A stretch of 64,000 nucleotides of DNA from assembly GCF_011806405.1 (NCBI RefSeq), contig NZ_JAATOW010000017.1, positions 1-64,000 of the forward strand, read 5' to 3'. The position numbers were made by a program, and so were the translations under genes. Within the stretch, counting starts at the first letter, position 1, and each line of letters opens with the position of its first letter. Positions 28,367 to 35,889 of the stretch are shown piece by piece. The notes under the pieces were generated by a model, which searched no databases, was not told the DNA's origin, and worked only from the letters and a program-made list of their open reading frames with translations. Origin of the DNA: Pseudooceanicola sp. HF7. GTDB lineage: Bacteria; Pseudomonadota; Alphaproteobacteria; Rhodobacterales; Rhodobacteraceae.

Positions 28367-28396
28367 CGTTCGAAAGTCCCTCCGCACATATATGAG
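28243..28396 (+). repeat. 28-bp direct repeat pair around the zinc-ribbon gene end
   Basis: TTCGAAAGTCCCTCCGCACA plus eight more bases at 28243-28270 recurs at 28369-28396 with one mismatch. The second copy begins two bases after the stop codon. This suggests a local duplication or a boundary where cargo was inserted. Confidence 0.7.
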
Positions 28397-28971
28397 TAAC
28401 CATCAAGGTAGCCCGTGGGGCTGATATAAGACCCTGTATGGTTCCTCTAGGGTGGCCTGTAGGATGATGACTGATCAGATCTATCCATAGATCGTCACCC
28501 CTACGGGTGCCCCTAGGGTATCATAAACAAGGAGAGGGTCTAACTGCTCATTGCAGCATCCGGTCAGTCACCTGGCAGGTGGGCACCTTAAGCATATCCG
28601 CGCTCGGCGCAGCATTGTACCCGGCAGGGTCGGAGAGGGCGGAGAGCTGCCGTTCGCTGCGGGGGGCACAGACGGCAGCAGTGCGCAGATAGCGAGCGGT
28701 CGATTTTTGACTAATTTGCGCAGCACAGCGTCGAAACGGGTGGCTCCGCAGAAGGCCAGAAGGGCCTCTTAGTGTAGGGTGCTGCAAGTTATCTTCACTA
28801 CTCGGGACAGCCCCGATAACGACCAATGGGGCAAAGTCTGCCTCGATGTTCTGACAACCATGTGACTCCTGGGCCCGTCCAGATTTTTGCAAACATGCAT
28901 AAATTTGAGATCTTCGAGCAACTGATAAAGTTTTTCTTCTCAGTGGAGCGAAGCTAGGCGATGATCGTTTC
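28397..28971. other. Noncoding stretch, element 1
   Basis: No convincing gene. It contains small inverted repeats around 28495-28520 (CCCCTACGGGTGCCCCTAGG) and a GC-rich part (28600-28780) that looks like chromosomal intergenic DNA, followed by an abrupt fall in GC before the two-TM gene. Confidence 0.4.
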
Positions 28972-29616
28972 ATGAAAAAAATATTCTTCGTCATAAACCG
29001 CCTCGTTGACGGCTTCGGCTATTGGTATGGGGCGTACCTTTTACTTGCAGGGTCGTCAATTCTCGGGATTCTATCTGCTTACTCATCGAAGGGGGTTGCG
29101 TGGATTGCAAAATTTGGTCTGTTCGGATTGCTTTTCTCAGGATTCGCTGGGGCATTGCTTTTTTCGATTATTTTGATTGCCCTAAGCGGAGTTTACTTTA
29201 TTTGGATCAAGGCCAGTATCGCGCGGGCATACTCTAAAAACATAACGGAATTCAATCCGCTTGACAGAATAATTGACAATAAGAGATTTCGGATTCAGGA
29301 TTTAGTAAGCCCAATTGACAGGAGAATAAATAGGAAAAGGATTTCAAACTGTGAACTTCTTGGGCCGGCGAATATTTACATGCATAAATCGGTTGAATTT
29401 GTTGGAAATGAATTCTTTGAATGCATCTTCATAATGCTTCGTCCTATCGAAGGTGGGATTGTAAACACCGGACACGCCATCATCTTGGATGATGTGGTAA
29501 TTCGCGAATCAAAGATCTATGGAGCTACGATCATGGTTCCGCCGGCACTGGTGCCGATGCTGCTTGAGGCTGGCGCAACTTTTGCCACACTCATCGAAGG
29601 TGATATCCCAAAGTGA
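28972..29616 (+). CDS. Two-TM protein with C-terminal beta-rich domain, cargo of element 1
   Basis: This 214-aa protein is encoded by DNA visibly richer in A+T than the host. Two hydrophobic segments (about 20-40 and 46-76) are followed by a charged linker and a beta-rich C-terminal half (SNCELLGPANIYMHKSVEFV ... ILDDVVIRESKIYGATIMV). No family is recognised. Its place beside the right attachment site matches that of the candidate defence gene in element 2. A membrane-acting defence or exclusion factor is possible but unproven. Confidence 0.65.
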   Translation: MKKIFFVINRLVDGFGYWYGAYLLLAGSSILGILSAYSSKGVAWIAKFGLFGLLFSGFAGALLFSIILIALSGVYFIWIKASIARAYSKNITEFNPLDRIIDNKRFRIQDLVSPIDRRINRKRISNCELLGPANIYMHKSVEFVGNEFFECIFIMLRPIEGGIVNTGHAIILDDVVIRESKIYGATIMVPPALVPMLLEAGATFATLIEGDIPK

Positions 29617-30092
29617 TCTATGTCAAGATTCTATCCGGGCCACATCACCACTCAACCCAACCGGTGAATGCAAGTGATTTCAATTCCCGTTCTGATCCCT
29701 TGCCCTCACCATACTGATCGACAACTGCAATGAGTTTCAGACTTCCAGAACCAAATCTTCAGGGCCATGACCTGCTTCCTTAGGCAATGCTTCCGTCAGT
29801 AGGAATGGGCCACCTCTCGCTCAGGACAAAGCCGTCAGACCTTGACTCATTAGAGAACAGAATGAGCTGAGACCGGTCATCCGCTGCGCCCGGCATGGAG
29901 GTCTGCAAGGGGCCGACTTCGACTTCGCGGCCTATTTTCGGAATCGAGACGCTGGGTGTCAGTGTCGCTCTGTGGAGCAATGAAGGCCAGGACCTGAACT
30001 ACATTTTTCATAGCCCTGTTAATCAATCAATAACCACTACTTGCACAAGCTTTTCGAGGCACGAAGGACCGCCCACTAAACTGATCAAACCA
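29617..30092. other. Noncoding stretch near right end of element 1
   Basis: This 476-bp stretch shows no supported gene; short open frames on either strand lack ribosome-binding sites and recognisable domains. Confidence 0.4.
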
Positions 30093-30218
30093 ATGAAACC
30101 AGCAAATGATAATCAGCCACCCCGGCTTTGGCCGAAGCTGCTCGACGCGGCGATGCTTTTGCTCGGGTGGCTGATATTTCTCGCGCCAGTTTGGTTTGTC
30201 GTGCGGGGCTTTCTGTAA
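30093..30218 (+). CDS. Possible 41-aa single-TM peptide
   Basis: MKPANDNQPPRLWPKLLDAA is followed by one hydrophobic helix (MLLLGWLIFLAPVWFVV) and RGFL. The N-terminal PANDNQPP resembles other tiny alphaproteobacterial proteins, but no good ribosome-binding site is visible. Confidence 0.35.
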   Translation: MKPANDNQPPRLWPKLLDAAMLLLGWLIFLAPVWFVVRGFL

Positions 30219-30632
30219 GTCCTCCCAGCAGGTCTACCAGAAGCGAAATGAGATAGCGCTCTGTAAGATACGCCTCCACATCCAGCCGAACAAAGCGCTT
30301 GATTGATTATCGCCTTGCGCAGTTCAAATGTCTGGAACGGGCCGGAAGCAGCTAGGTTCCGGCGAGACACTGATCGTCCGCTCAGGGCCCGGATAGTCGA
30401 CTGATATAGGGCGAGCGGAGGCTTGGGCTCTGCATTCTCTTCCTGAGGTTTGCTGCCGACCAGCCGCTCCCGGATTTCTGTGCACCTCCTGCAATTTCTT
30501 GCCTCTGCAGTTTGTTCGTCGCTGTTCGCTTCCCAGCGTCTTCTGCCAAGTAAGCCGAAACCACTACACAAGCACTACACATCCATGGTGCGTTGTGGTC
30601 TTAATGCCTTGGAATGTATCGGGAAAAATTGA
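30219..30632. other. Right-end noncoding region of element 1
   Basis: No gene is supported. It carries the paired CTACACA motifs at 30564-30581 and then the attachment repeat. The region is an expected location for integrase binding. Confidence 0.45.
30564..30581 (+). repeat. Paired CTACACA motifs near right end of element 1 (putative arm sites)
   Basis: CTACACA at 30564-30570 and 30575-30581 have the same 11-bp spacing and a similar distance (about 50 bp) from the att core as the left pair at 23793-23810. Confidence 0.6.
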
Positions 30633-30661
30633 GGTTCGAGTCCGTGTGGGGGCACCAGAAA
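30633..30661 (+). repeat. Central attachment site (junction of elements 1 and 2)
   Basis: An exact 29-bp copy of the tRNA-Thr 3' end. It is only a tRNA fragment: the rest of the cloverleaf is missing upstream. It serves as the right end of element 1 and the left end of element 2. Confidence 0.9.
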
Positions 30662-30714
30662 AATCACCTAACACATTGATTTTATTGGTGAGAAGCCCTC
30701 GGGCTTGCCTGTGT

Positions 30715-30735
30715 GTATCCATGTCCGTATCCATG
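30715..30735 (+). repeat. Paired GTATCCATG motifs near left end of element 2 (putative arm sites)
   Basis: GTATCCATG at 30715-30723 and 30727-30735, spaced 12 bp. A further copy is at 39446-39454 near the other end of element 2. The second copy overlaps a possible integrase start codon (ATG at 30733), which would allow autoregulation. Confidence 0.55.
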
Positions 30736-30744
30736 CGGGGACAT

Positions 30745-32106
30745 ATGGACATGCAGAATGTGACAGTGGAATATCTCAAGCAAGACCCCCGAAATGGTCG
30801 CTGGCTCTATCGCCGGGTGGTCCCGAAAGCCCTAAAACCGTGGGTCCAACAGCGCGAGTTTGTGAAAACCCTTGGGAAGACCCGTCAGGAAGCCCTGATC
30901 CAATACGGCCCGTACCATCAGCGCATCGAGCATATGAAATCCCTCGCACAGGCCGGTGTTGCAGGGCTTTCACCAGCGACGCAGCGCGACAAGCTCAAAG
31001 CGATGCTCGAAGTATGGGGTGCAGACCCTCACAGCGCTGGGCGAGATGACAATGAGCGAACATGGCGTGAAGTAGCGGCAGGCGAGATCATCGACCGCTA
31101 TCAGAACCCCGCGACAGGTGAGTATGAGGGGGTGCCGGAGGAAGAAGCGCTTAGAGCCGGGGCGCTCCTGTCCGGTGTGCCAAAGCAGACCCCAGAGCCG
31201 ACAATCACAGACGCCTTCAATTTCTATCTCAAAGAGAATGCGAAGGACACGCCCGAGAAGCGGAAGAAGCAGGAGCAGCGTTTCCGGCGGGTGGAGCGCA
31301 GCCTGATCGCGGTGATTGGTGAAGACAAGCGGGTCTCTGAGATAACCCGAGAAGAGGCCCGCAAATGGCGCGACATGCGGAGCGAGGCAGGCGCAGCACC
31401 CGGAACAATCAAGCGCGAGAAGTCCGACATAAGCACTGTGATCAACACCGCGCGAAGTGAACTGGATGCAGGAGATGCGAACCCCTTCGAGAAGCTGAAA
31501 CTACCCAAGTCGAAAGTCAGCCGCCGCGAGGAGCGGGAAGCGCTGCCCGAAGAAGTCATCCAAGGCGTGTACAGCAGCCTAGAGGGAGGCCGAAACAAGG
31601 TCCTTTTGGCTATCTGGACGCTCATAGACTTTATCGGGGCGCGTCCCAGCGAAATAAGAGAGTTGAACCGAAATGAGGTCATCTTGGATCATGCGATCCC
31701 ACACCTTGTCCTTACGGAGAGGGAGGGGCGCTCCCTGAAAACCGCATGGTCAACACGGAAAGTGCCGCTCGTGGGCAGGGCACTGGATGTTGCCAAAGAA
31801 CTACTAGACGAAGCCACGGACGGCTCAGCGCCGCTTTTCCCCCACTACTGCCGCGAGGGCGGGATGGATAACCTGTCGCAAGCCCTGAACCGGCGTATCA
31901 GGAAGTTTTCGACAAACCGAAAACACGTCACCTACAGCCTGCGGCACAACATGTCCGACCGGTTGCGGCGGGCTGAGGTCCATGACGCGACACAGCGGGC
32001 CATTGAGGGCCACTCCTACGGGCGAGGCGAGGCTGCGTCCTACGGCGGTGATATCCCACTAGAGAAGAAGCGAGACGCGCTTATCAAGGCCCTGGGCTTG
32101 GACTAG
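30745..32106 (+). CDS. Tyrosine-type site-specific integrase of element 2
   Basis: This integrase (about 453 aa from the ATG at 30745; ATGs at 30733 and 30751 are alternatives) has an N-terminal phage-integrase-like domain with DPRNGRWLYRRVVPKALKPW, a core-binding domain (about 150-240) and a catalytic domain. Catalytic residues appear complete: Arg in GARPSEIREL, Lys in LKTAWSTRKVPL, YSLRHN box, GHSYG and Tyr in ASYGGD. It directly follows the central attachment site and should be the active enzyme of the tandem. Confidence 0.92.
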   Translation: MDMQNVTVEYLKQDPRNGRWLYRRVVPKALKPWVQQREFVKTLGKTRQEALIQYGPYHQRIEHMKSLAQAGVAGLSPATQRDKLKAMLEVWGADPHSAGRDDNERTWREVAAGEIIDRYQNPATGEYEGVPEEEALRAGALLSGVPKQTPEPTITDAFNFYLKENAKDTPEKRKKQEQRFRRVERSLIAVIGEDKRVSEITREEARKWRDMRSEAGAAPGTIKREKSDISTVINTARSELDAGDANPFEKLKLPKSKVSRREEREALPEEVIQGVYSSLEGGRNKVLLAIWTLIDFIGARPSEIRELNRNEVILDHAIPHLVLTEREGRSLKTAWSTRKVPLVGRALDVAKELLDEATDGSAPLFPHYCREGGMDNLSQALNRRIRKFSTNRKHVTYSLRHNMSDRLRRAEVHDATQRAIEGHSYGRGEAASYGGDIPLEKKRDALIKALGLD

Positions 32107-32136
32107 CAGCTTCGTAGATCGCCCTGATTTTGGCCC

Positions 32137-32256
32137 AAAAATTCGAGACCCCACATTGGATAAGGGCGCGAGCGGGTTTCCCCCCCGGTGCCCCCTCTGT
32201 CCCTGCGGGATACCCGAGAGGTGCCCGCGCGAGAGCAGGAGGCGGGGGCTTTTCCA
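32137..32256 (+). other. Conserved structured noncoding block after integrase 2
   Basis: Counterpart of 25270-25387: it begins AAAAATTCGAGACCCCA, shares GGGCGCGAGCGG and TTTCCCCCCCGGTGCCC, includes a CGGGATACCCG mini-hairpin and ends GGGGGCTTTT. The conserved ends and variable middle suggest a folded RNA or terminator. Confidence 0.55.
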
Positions 32257-32316
32257 CGAGCAGTGCAGGCACCCCCCACTAGAAACGGACAGGCGGGGGG
32301 GGTCCGAAAGAACATG

Positions 32317-32413
32317 TGTCCGCAAGGGTATACTTAAACGGACATGTGAGAAGGTGCCCGACATGGCGTCCATAAGGGTTGAATGCATCAACGGACACAT
32401 CTATCAACGGACA
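32317..32413 (+). promoter_or_regulatory. Putative res site of the element 2 serine recombinase
   Basis: A 28-bp inverted repeat TGTCCG-N16-CGGACA (32317-32344) with a central TA resembles a resolvase crossover subsite. Two further CGGACA half-sites (32392-32397 and 32408-32413), one with a weaker partner near 32367, follow before the gene at 32442. The layout of one palindrome plus accessory sites is typical of Tn3-type res regions. Confidence 0.6.
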
Positions 32414-32441
32414 TGACCCCTAACGACACCCCGGAGGCAAC

Positions 32442-33077
32442 ATGTCCAAGACCATCCTGTATGCCCGCGTATCAACAGCGGACCAGACCCTAGAGCACCA
32501 GAAGACCCAAGCGGAGGCCGCAGGCTTTGCGGTTGATGCGGTTGTCTCAGATCACGGGGTATCAGGTGTCAGCACCCGCCTGCGGGATCGCCCCGAGGGC
32601 AAAAGGCTGTTCGACATGCTCCGGAGCGGGGATACCCTTGTGGTGCGCTGGGTGGACCGCCTGGGCCGCAACTACCAAGACGTTACCGACACCATCCGCG
32701 AGTTGATGCGACAAGGCGTGGTCATTCGGACAGTGATCAACAACATGACATTCGACGGGGCCACCACGGACCCCATGCAGGAGGCCGTGAGAGACGCGCT
32801 GATCGCCTTCATGGCGGCAACGGCTCAGGCACAGGCAGAAGCCACGAAGGAAGCCCAGAAGGCCGGAATAGAGGCCGCAAGGGCCGACAAGACCCGATAC
32901 CGAGGCAAGAAGCCCAGCTATGACCGCAAAGCCTTCGAGATGGTGCAGAACATGTCAGCGCAGAACGCAGGGACCAGCGAAGTTGCCAAGGCCACGGGCC
33001 TCACCCGCCAAGCCGTGATCCGCATTCGGAAAGACCCAGCAGCAGCAGAGGCAGCATTGACGCGCTGGGGGATGTGA
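32442..33077 (+). CDS. Serine recombinase (TnpR/Hin-type resolvase), element 2
   Basis: This 211-aa protein has catalytic Ser11 in YARVST, the LVVRWVDRLGRNYQDVTDTI active-site helix, a long E-helix (AFMAATAQAQAEATKEAQKA) and a C-terminal helix-turn-helix (GTSEVAKATGLTRQAVIRIR). A GGAGG ribosome-binding site precedes the ATG at 32442, and a probable res site lies just upstream. It is likely to resolve multimers or tandem copies. Confidence 0.92.
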   Translation: MSKTILYARVSTADQTLEHQKTQAEAAGFAVDAVVSDHGVSGVSTRLRDRPEGKRLFDMLRSGDTLVVRWVDRLGRNYQDVTDTIRELMRQGVVIRTVINNMTFDGATTDPMQEAVRDALIAFMAATAQAQAEATKEAQKAGIEAARADKTRYRGKKPSYDRKAFEMVQNMSAQNAGTSEVAKATGLTRQAVIRIRKDPAAAEAALTRWGM

Positions 33078-33104
33078 AGTGAAGGGGCGTTGCGAAATGG
33101 CAAC

Positions 33105-33734
33105 ATGCGCGTCTGCTATCTGTCTTTGCGGCTCATAAGCAGGAAAAGCATCCGCGTGGTTACCCTGGAGGGTGAGCCGTGGTTCGCCGCGAAGGACGCA
33201 TGTGACCTTATGGGGATCGGGAACTCCAGGGAGGCCACCAAGCGCCTGAGTGCCTCTCAGTCCCGTCTCATCAAGAAGTCAGACGTCAGCTCGCTTGACG
33301 TTACCTTTCCGAACCGAGGGCTGGTCTTCGTCAGCGAGAGCGGCCTCTATGCGCTGATCCTGCGCTCCGACAAACCCGAGGCGCTGGACTTCCAAGACTG
33401 GGTAACCCGCACGGTTCTCCCGGCAATCCGCAAGGATGGCAGCTACGTCATGGGCGAGGAGAAGTCTTGCAAGGTACTCGGCCTGAAGAGCGTCTCGACG
33501 TCCCTGAATAATCTCCAAACTTTGGAGGTTAAACGACAGAAGCTGACCACGGGGCGTGGTGCCTCCAGCAAGCTGATCAACGAGAGCGGTCTCTACAAGC
33601 TGATCATGCGCTCCAATAAGTCCGAAGCAGAAGCCTTCCAGAACTGGGTGACCGGCACTGTCCTCCCGGCAATCCGCAAGGATGGCAGCTACGTCATGGG
33701 CGAGGAGAAGTCTTGCAGGGCGCTAGGGCTGTGA
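33105..33734 (+). CDS. BRO-N domain protein with internal duplication, element 2
   Basis: About 209 aa from the ATG at 33105 (a TTG at 33090 and a GTG near 33156 are alternatives). BRO-N motifs are VVTLEGEPWFAAKDACDLMG, VSESGLYALILRSDKPEA and RTVLPAIRKDGSYVMGEEKS. The second half of the domain is repeated (INESGLYKLIMRSNKSEA ... GTVLPAIRKDGSYVMGEEKS), a tandem duplication with a period of about 240 bp. The usual BRO N-terminus is replaced by MRVCYLSLRLISRKS. A 38-bp stretch (33149-33186) is identical to 26325-26362. Confidence 0.75.
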   Translation: MRVCYLSLRLISRKSIRVVTLEGEPWFAAKDACDLMGIGNSREATKRLSASQSRLIKKSDVSSLDVTFPNRGLVFVSESGLYALILRSDKPEALDFQDWVTRTVLPAIRKDGSYVMGEEKSCKVLGLKSVSTSLNNLQTLEVKRQKLTTGRGASSKLINESGLYKLIMRSNKSEAEAFQNWVTGTVLPAIRKDGSYVMGEEKSCRALGL

Positions 33735-33746
33735 TAAGCATCTGAA

Positions 33747-33802
33747 GGGAAATGATATTCCCACTTGTGGGTTCAACCAGTGACCGGCTGACTTCATCTC
33801 CC
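33747..33802 (+). promoter_or_regulatory. Palindromic leader before the 53-aa gene, element 2
   Basis: GGGAAATGA (33747-33755) and TCATCTCCC (33794-33802) flank the palindrome TCCCACTTGTGGG (33759-33771). The inner palindrome keeps its arms relative to element 1 while its two central bases differ, as expected of a protein-binding site. Confidence 0.55.
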
Positions 33803-33835
33803 CCCTTCTGAAAATTGACCAAGAAGGGAAAGACC

Positions 33836-33997
33836 ATGCTCAAGCACAATTTCGATATCCAGGTTGATCCGGGCCTTGCCGGAGAGCCGCGTTTCTGGGC
33901 CATGCGAGTAGACCCCGGACAAACTGACGGGTGGCATGGCCGGGTTTTGTGCTTCCGTTGGTTCTTGGAGCGCGAGAGCAAGCCGCTGAGAGGCTAG
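33836..33997 (+). CDS. 53-aa conserved element-core protein, element 2
   Basis: MLKHNFDIQVDPGLAGEPRF..., same length as the element 1 copy and differing at 12 of 53 positions, many of them conservative. Invariant parts include HNFDIQ, GWHGRVL, RWF and ERESKPLRG. A GAAGGGA ribosome-binding site precedes the ATG at 33836. Function is unknown. Confidence 0.72.
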   Translation: MLKHNFDIQVDPGLAGEPRFWAMRVDPGQTDGWHGRVLCFRWFLERESKPLRG

Positions 33998-34411
33998 AAG
34001 GGGTCGCTAGGGGTCCACAGGGCCACCGGGCACCTTGCGGGAATTCAGGAGGGTTCTCGGGGGCTTCCTGCCGGGTATCGGATGCCCACCTTTCGGGGTG
34101 CGACAGGTGCCCCCGACAGCAGGCGTAGGGCGGTCAAGGGATGGGTTGCTCTAAGAGAACCGACCATGCGGACCCCATGAGGGCTGAAACTGGGTTGCTC
34201 TAAGAGAACCGACCATTCGGACCCCATGTGGGCTGAAACTGGGCTGCTCCAGAAGGACGAACCGGTCCGCCCTGTGGCCCCCATAAACCGTGGCCAGCGG
34301 AGCGCATCGCCGCTCCCCATCCGACACCCTCAAACCAAAGCTAACGGAGCCACCCCCAAGCAAGTGCATGGGGGAGAGTTCTCCGTGCCCTCTGTAAATA
34401 ATGGACTCAAC
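33998..34411 (+). other. Conserved noncoding block with repeats, element 2
   Basis: This 414-bp stretch has no gene. Shared with element 1 are the CTTTCGGGGTGCGACAGGTG segment and the CCAGCGGAGCG piece before the following gene. It contains the 49-bp tandem repeat at 34142-34239. Confidence 0.5.
34142..34239 (+). repeat. 49-bp tandem repeat, two copies plus a degenerate third
   Basis: Units at 34142-34190 and 34191-34239 begin TGGGTTGCTCTAAGAGAACC and differ at two bases. A degenerate third copy starts at 34240 (TGGGCTGCTCCAGAAGGACG). A single related copy exists in element 1 near 27062-27118. Confidence 0.85.
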
Positions 34412-35014
34412 ATGCAGAACATGACCCCCCGCATGGCGGCTGACGCCATCATTTCCACTCGTTTTTACAGCCCCTACGGAGTCTCGACCCTATCCGAATA
34501 CTGGGACTTTGTACTCCGTAGAGCCACGGCACACCTTGCCGAACACCTTGCCCGCAGAGTCGCCGGGACGTCCGGCAAGCAACGTCGAGAAGCCCGGCTG
34601 TTTTTCGATGACGATGACACCCTCTGCATCAGCATTCAGATGACAGACGCGCGTACTGGTGAAGCTGTCGAAGCCGTGACGGAGTTCAGGGTTTTTTTGG
34701 ATATTTTGGAAACCGGCGCAGACGGCGCATGGCAATACGGCAACAAGGAAGGTGATCGAAAAAGGGGGCAAGTCCGCATCGGAGTTCCCATGAGTGAAAG
34801 ATCACGGAAAGTGCCGGTCGGACGAATTATCGCGAACGCCACGAAAGGCCAACAGGCCCGCATGGAGGACGGAAATCCCCTCAACCTGCGCCGGGCGAAC
34901 GTCTACTTGGTCGGCAAGCCCAGAGGCTGCGACACGCGCAGTGAATTACAGGAAAAGGCCCGCTTTCGGGCAGACCTCGCCGGGTCTGAATTCGACTATC
35001 CCGAGCGCGACTGA
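34412..35014 (+). CDS. Degenerate HNH/AP2-like protein, element 2
   Basis: About 200 aa beginning MQNMTPRMAADAIISTRFYS. Near the C-terminus, VGRIIANATKGQQARMEDGN followed by PLNLRRANVYLV matches the phage HNH endonuclease pattern RxIxNAPKGxxVDHxxGNxLDNRRxNLR. The catalytic Asp-His pair is replaced here by Ala-Arg-Met, so nuclease activity is unlikely and DNA binding more plausible. The start is uncertain; an upstream in-frame open region to 34226 includes repeats. It lies 29 bp before the ParB-like gene, probably co-transcribed. Confidence 0.68.
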   Translation: MQNMTPRMAADAIISTRFYSPYGVSTLSEYWDFVLRRATAHLAEHLARRVAGTSGKQRREARLFFDDDDTLCISIQMTDARTGEAVEAVTEFRVFLDILETGADGAWQYGNKEGDRKRGQVRIGVPMSERSRKVPVGRIIANATKGQQARMEDGNPLNLRRANVYLVGKPRGCDTRSELQEKARFRADLAGSEFDYPERD

Positions 35015-35043
35015 GCGTAGAAAACCCCAAAGGAAGCCCAAAC

Positions 35044-35889
35044 ATGACCACGAAACGCACGTGCAAGGAGCGCGGGCGGAAAACCCCCGTTCGCCTTGAC
35101 CAGATCGACCTTGAGAGCGAGGCGGGAACGGCCCGCCCCGGCCCCCTCGACAAGGAGTGGGTCAAAGACCTCGCCCGGACCAAATGCATCGTCGGACAGC
35201 TTGACCCCATCCTGCTGTGGCGCAATCCGCGAGACCCCGAAGGCCTCCTGATCATCCTTGATGGACGCCACAGGGTCGCCGCCTATCGCTCCGAGAAGGG
35301 AGCCAAGAAGATACCCGCAAGGGTCCTGGAATGCTCATTCCGGGATGCCCTCCTTGTCTCTGCCCAAGAGCATACCAATGCCTCACTTCCTTTGACGTCA
35401 AATCAGAGGGCCGACTTCGCTTGGCGGCTGGTCTGGGAAAACCTCGACTATTCCAAGAAGGAGCTTTCGCAGGCCACCGGTGTGTCGCCGCGAACTGTTG
35501 GTTACATGCGGGCTCGCTTCAAGGAGATGCAGGCGGCGGATACCGAGATCACGGGCCGCTGGTGGCAGGACAGAAAGGCAAAGCCCGAAGGAGACGAAGA
35601 GCAGCCAATGATGAGCGATGCAGAGAGGCGAGAGGCCGTAGAAGCCATGTCGAAGGCCCTTCGGGAAGTCACAGACCGACGCGACAACCCGCTGCCTTTC
35701 TGGGACGATGAACTGACGGCGGAAGCTATGGGCATCGCATTCGGAGAACGGAAGCTCCGCTACTTCATGGAGTACTCATTCGGTGGGATGGACGATGAAA
35801 TGGAAGAGTGGGGCGAAAGCAGGGTCGGACAGTATCCCGACGAAGACCCCCATGCAGAGCCCGAAGAGGGGCCATGTGGAGACTTCTGA
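35044..35889 (+). CDS. ParB-like N-terminal domain protein, element 2
   Basis: This 281-aa protein has a ParB/Srx-type N-terminal domain: LDKEWVKDLARTKCIVGQLD, LLIILDGRHRVAAYRSEKGA (the GRHR box corresponds to the CTP/phosphate-binding motif of ParB). A helix-turn-helix follows (YSKKELSQATGVSPRTVGYM). The C-terminal 90 residues are acidic and unfamiliar. No ParA is adjacent, so a DNA-binding regulator or CTP-dependent clamp is more likely than plasmid-style partition. Confidence 0.8.
   Translation: MTTKRTCKERGRKTPVRLDQIDLESEAGTARPGPLDKEWVKDLARTKCIVGQLDPILLWRNPRDPEGLLIILDGRHRVAAYRSEKGAKKIPARVLECSFRDALLVSAQEHTNASLPLTSNQRADFAWRLVWENLDYSKKELSQATGVSPRTVGYMRARFKEMQAADTEITGRWWQDRKAKPEGDEEQPMMSDAERREAVEAMSKALREVTDRRDNPLPFWDDELTAEAMGIAFGERKLRYFMEYSFGGMDDEMEEWGESRVGQYPDEDPHAEPEEGPCGDF

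Larger units (their letters stand above)
23721..30661 (+). mobile_element. Integrative element 1 at tRNA-Thr (about 6.9 kb)
   Basis: Bounded by exact 29-bp direct repeats of the tRNA-Thr 3' end. Order: tyrosine integrase, conserved noncoding block, serine recombinase, BRO-N protein, palindromic leader, 53-aa protein, conserved noncoding block, RNase HI, zinc-ribbon protein, low-GC two-TM protein. No capsid, terminase, conjugation or replication-initiator gene is visible, so it is neither a complete prophage nor a self-transmissible ICE. It may be a satellite or helper-dependent island. Confidence 0.88.

Noticed and set aside
28548-28994. 148-codon minus-strand open frame in element 1
   Set aside because: Overlaps the start of the two-TM gene, has no recognisable domain and resembles translated intergenic sequence.
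30633-30661. Second tRNA-Thr gene
   Set aside because: Only the T-arm and 3' acceptor strand are present; the rest of the cloverleaf is missing, so it is an attachment repeat.
34142-34290. Possible CRISPR array
   Set aside because: The 49-bp units are directly adjacent without spacers and there are no cas genes; it is a simple tandem repeat.
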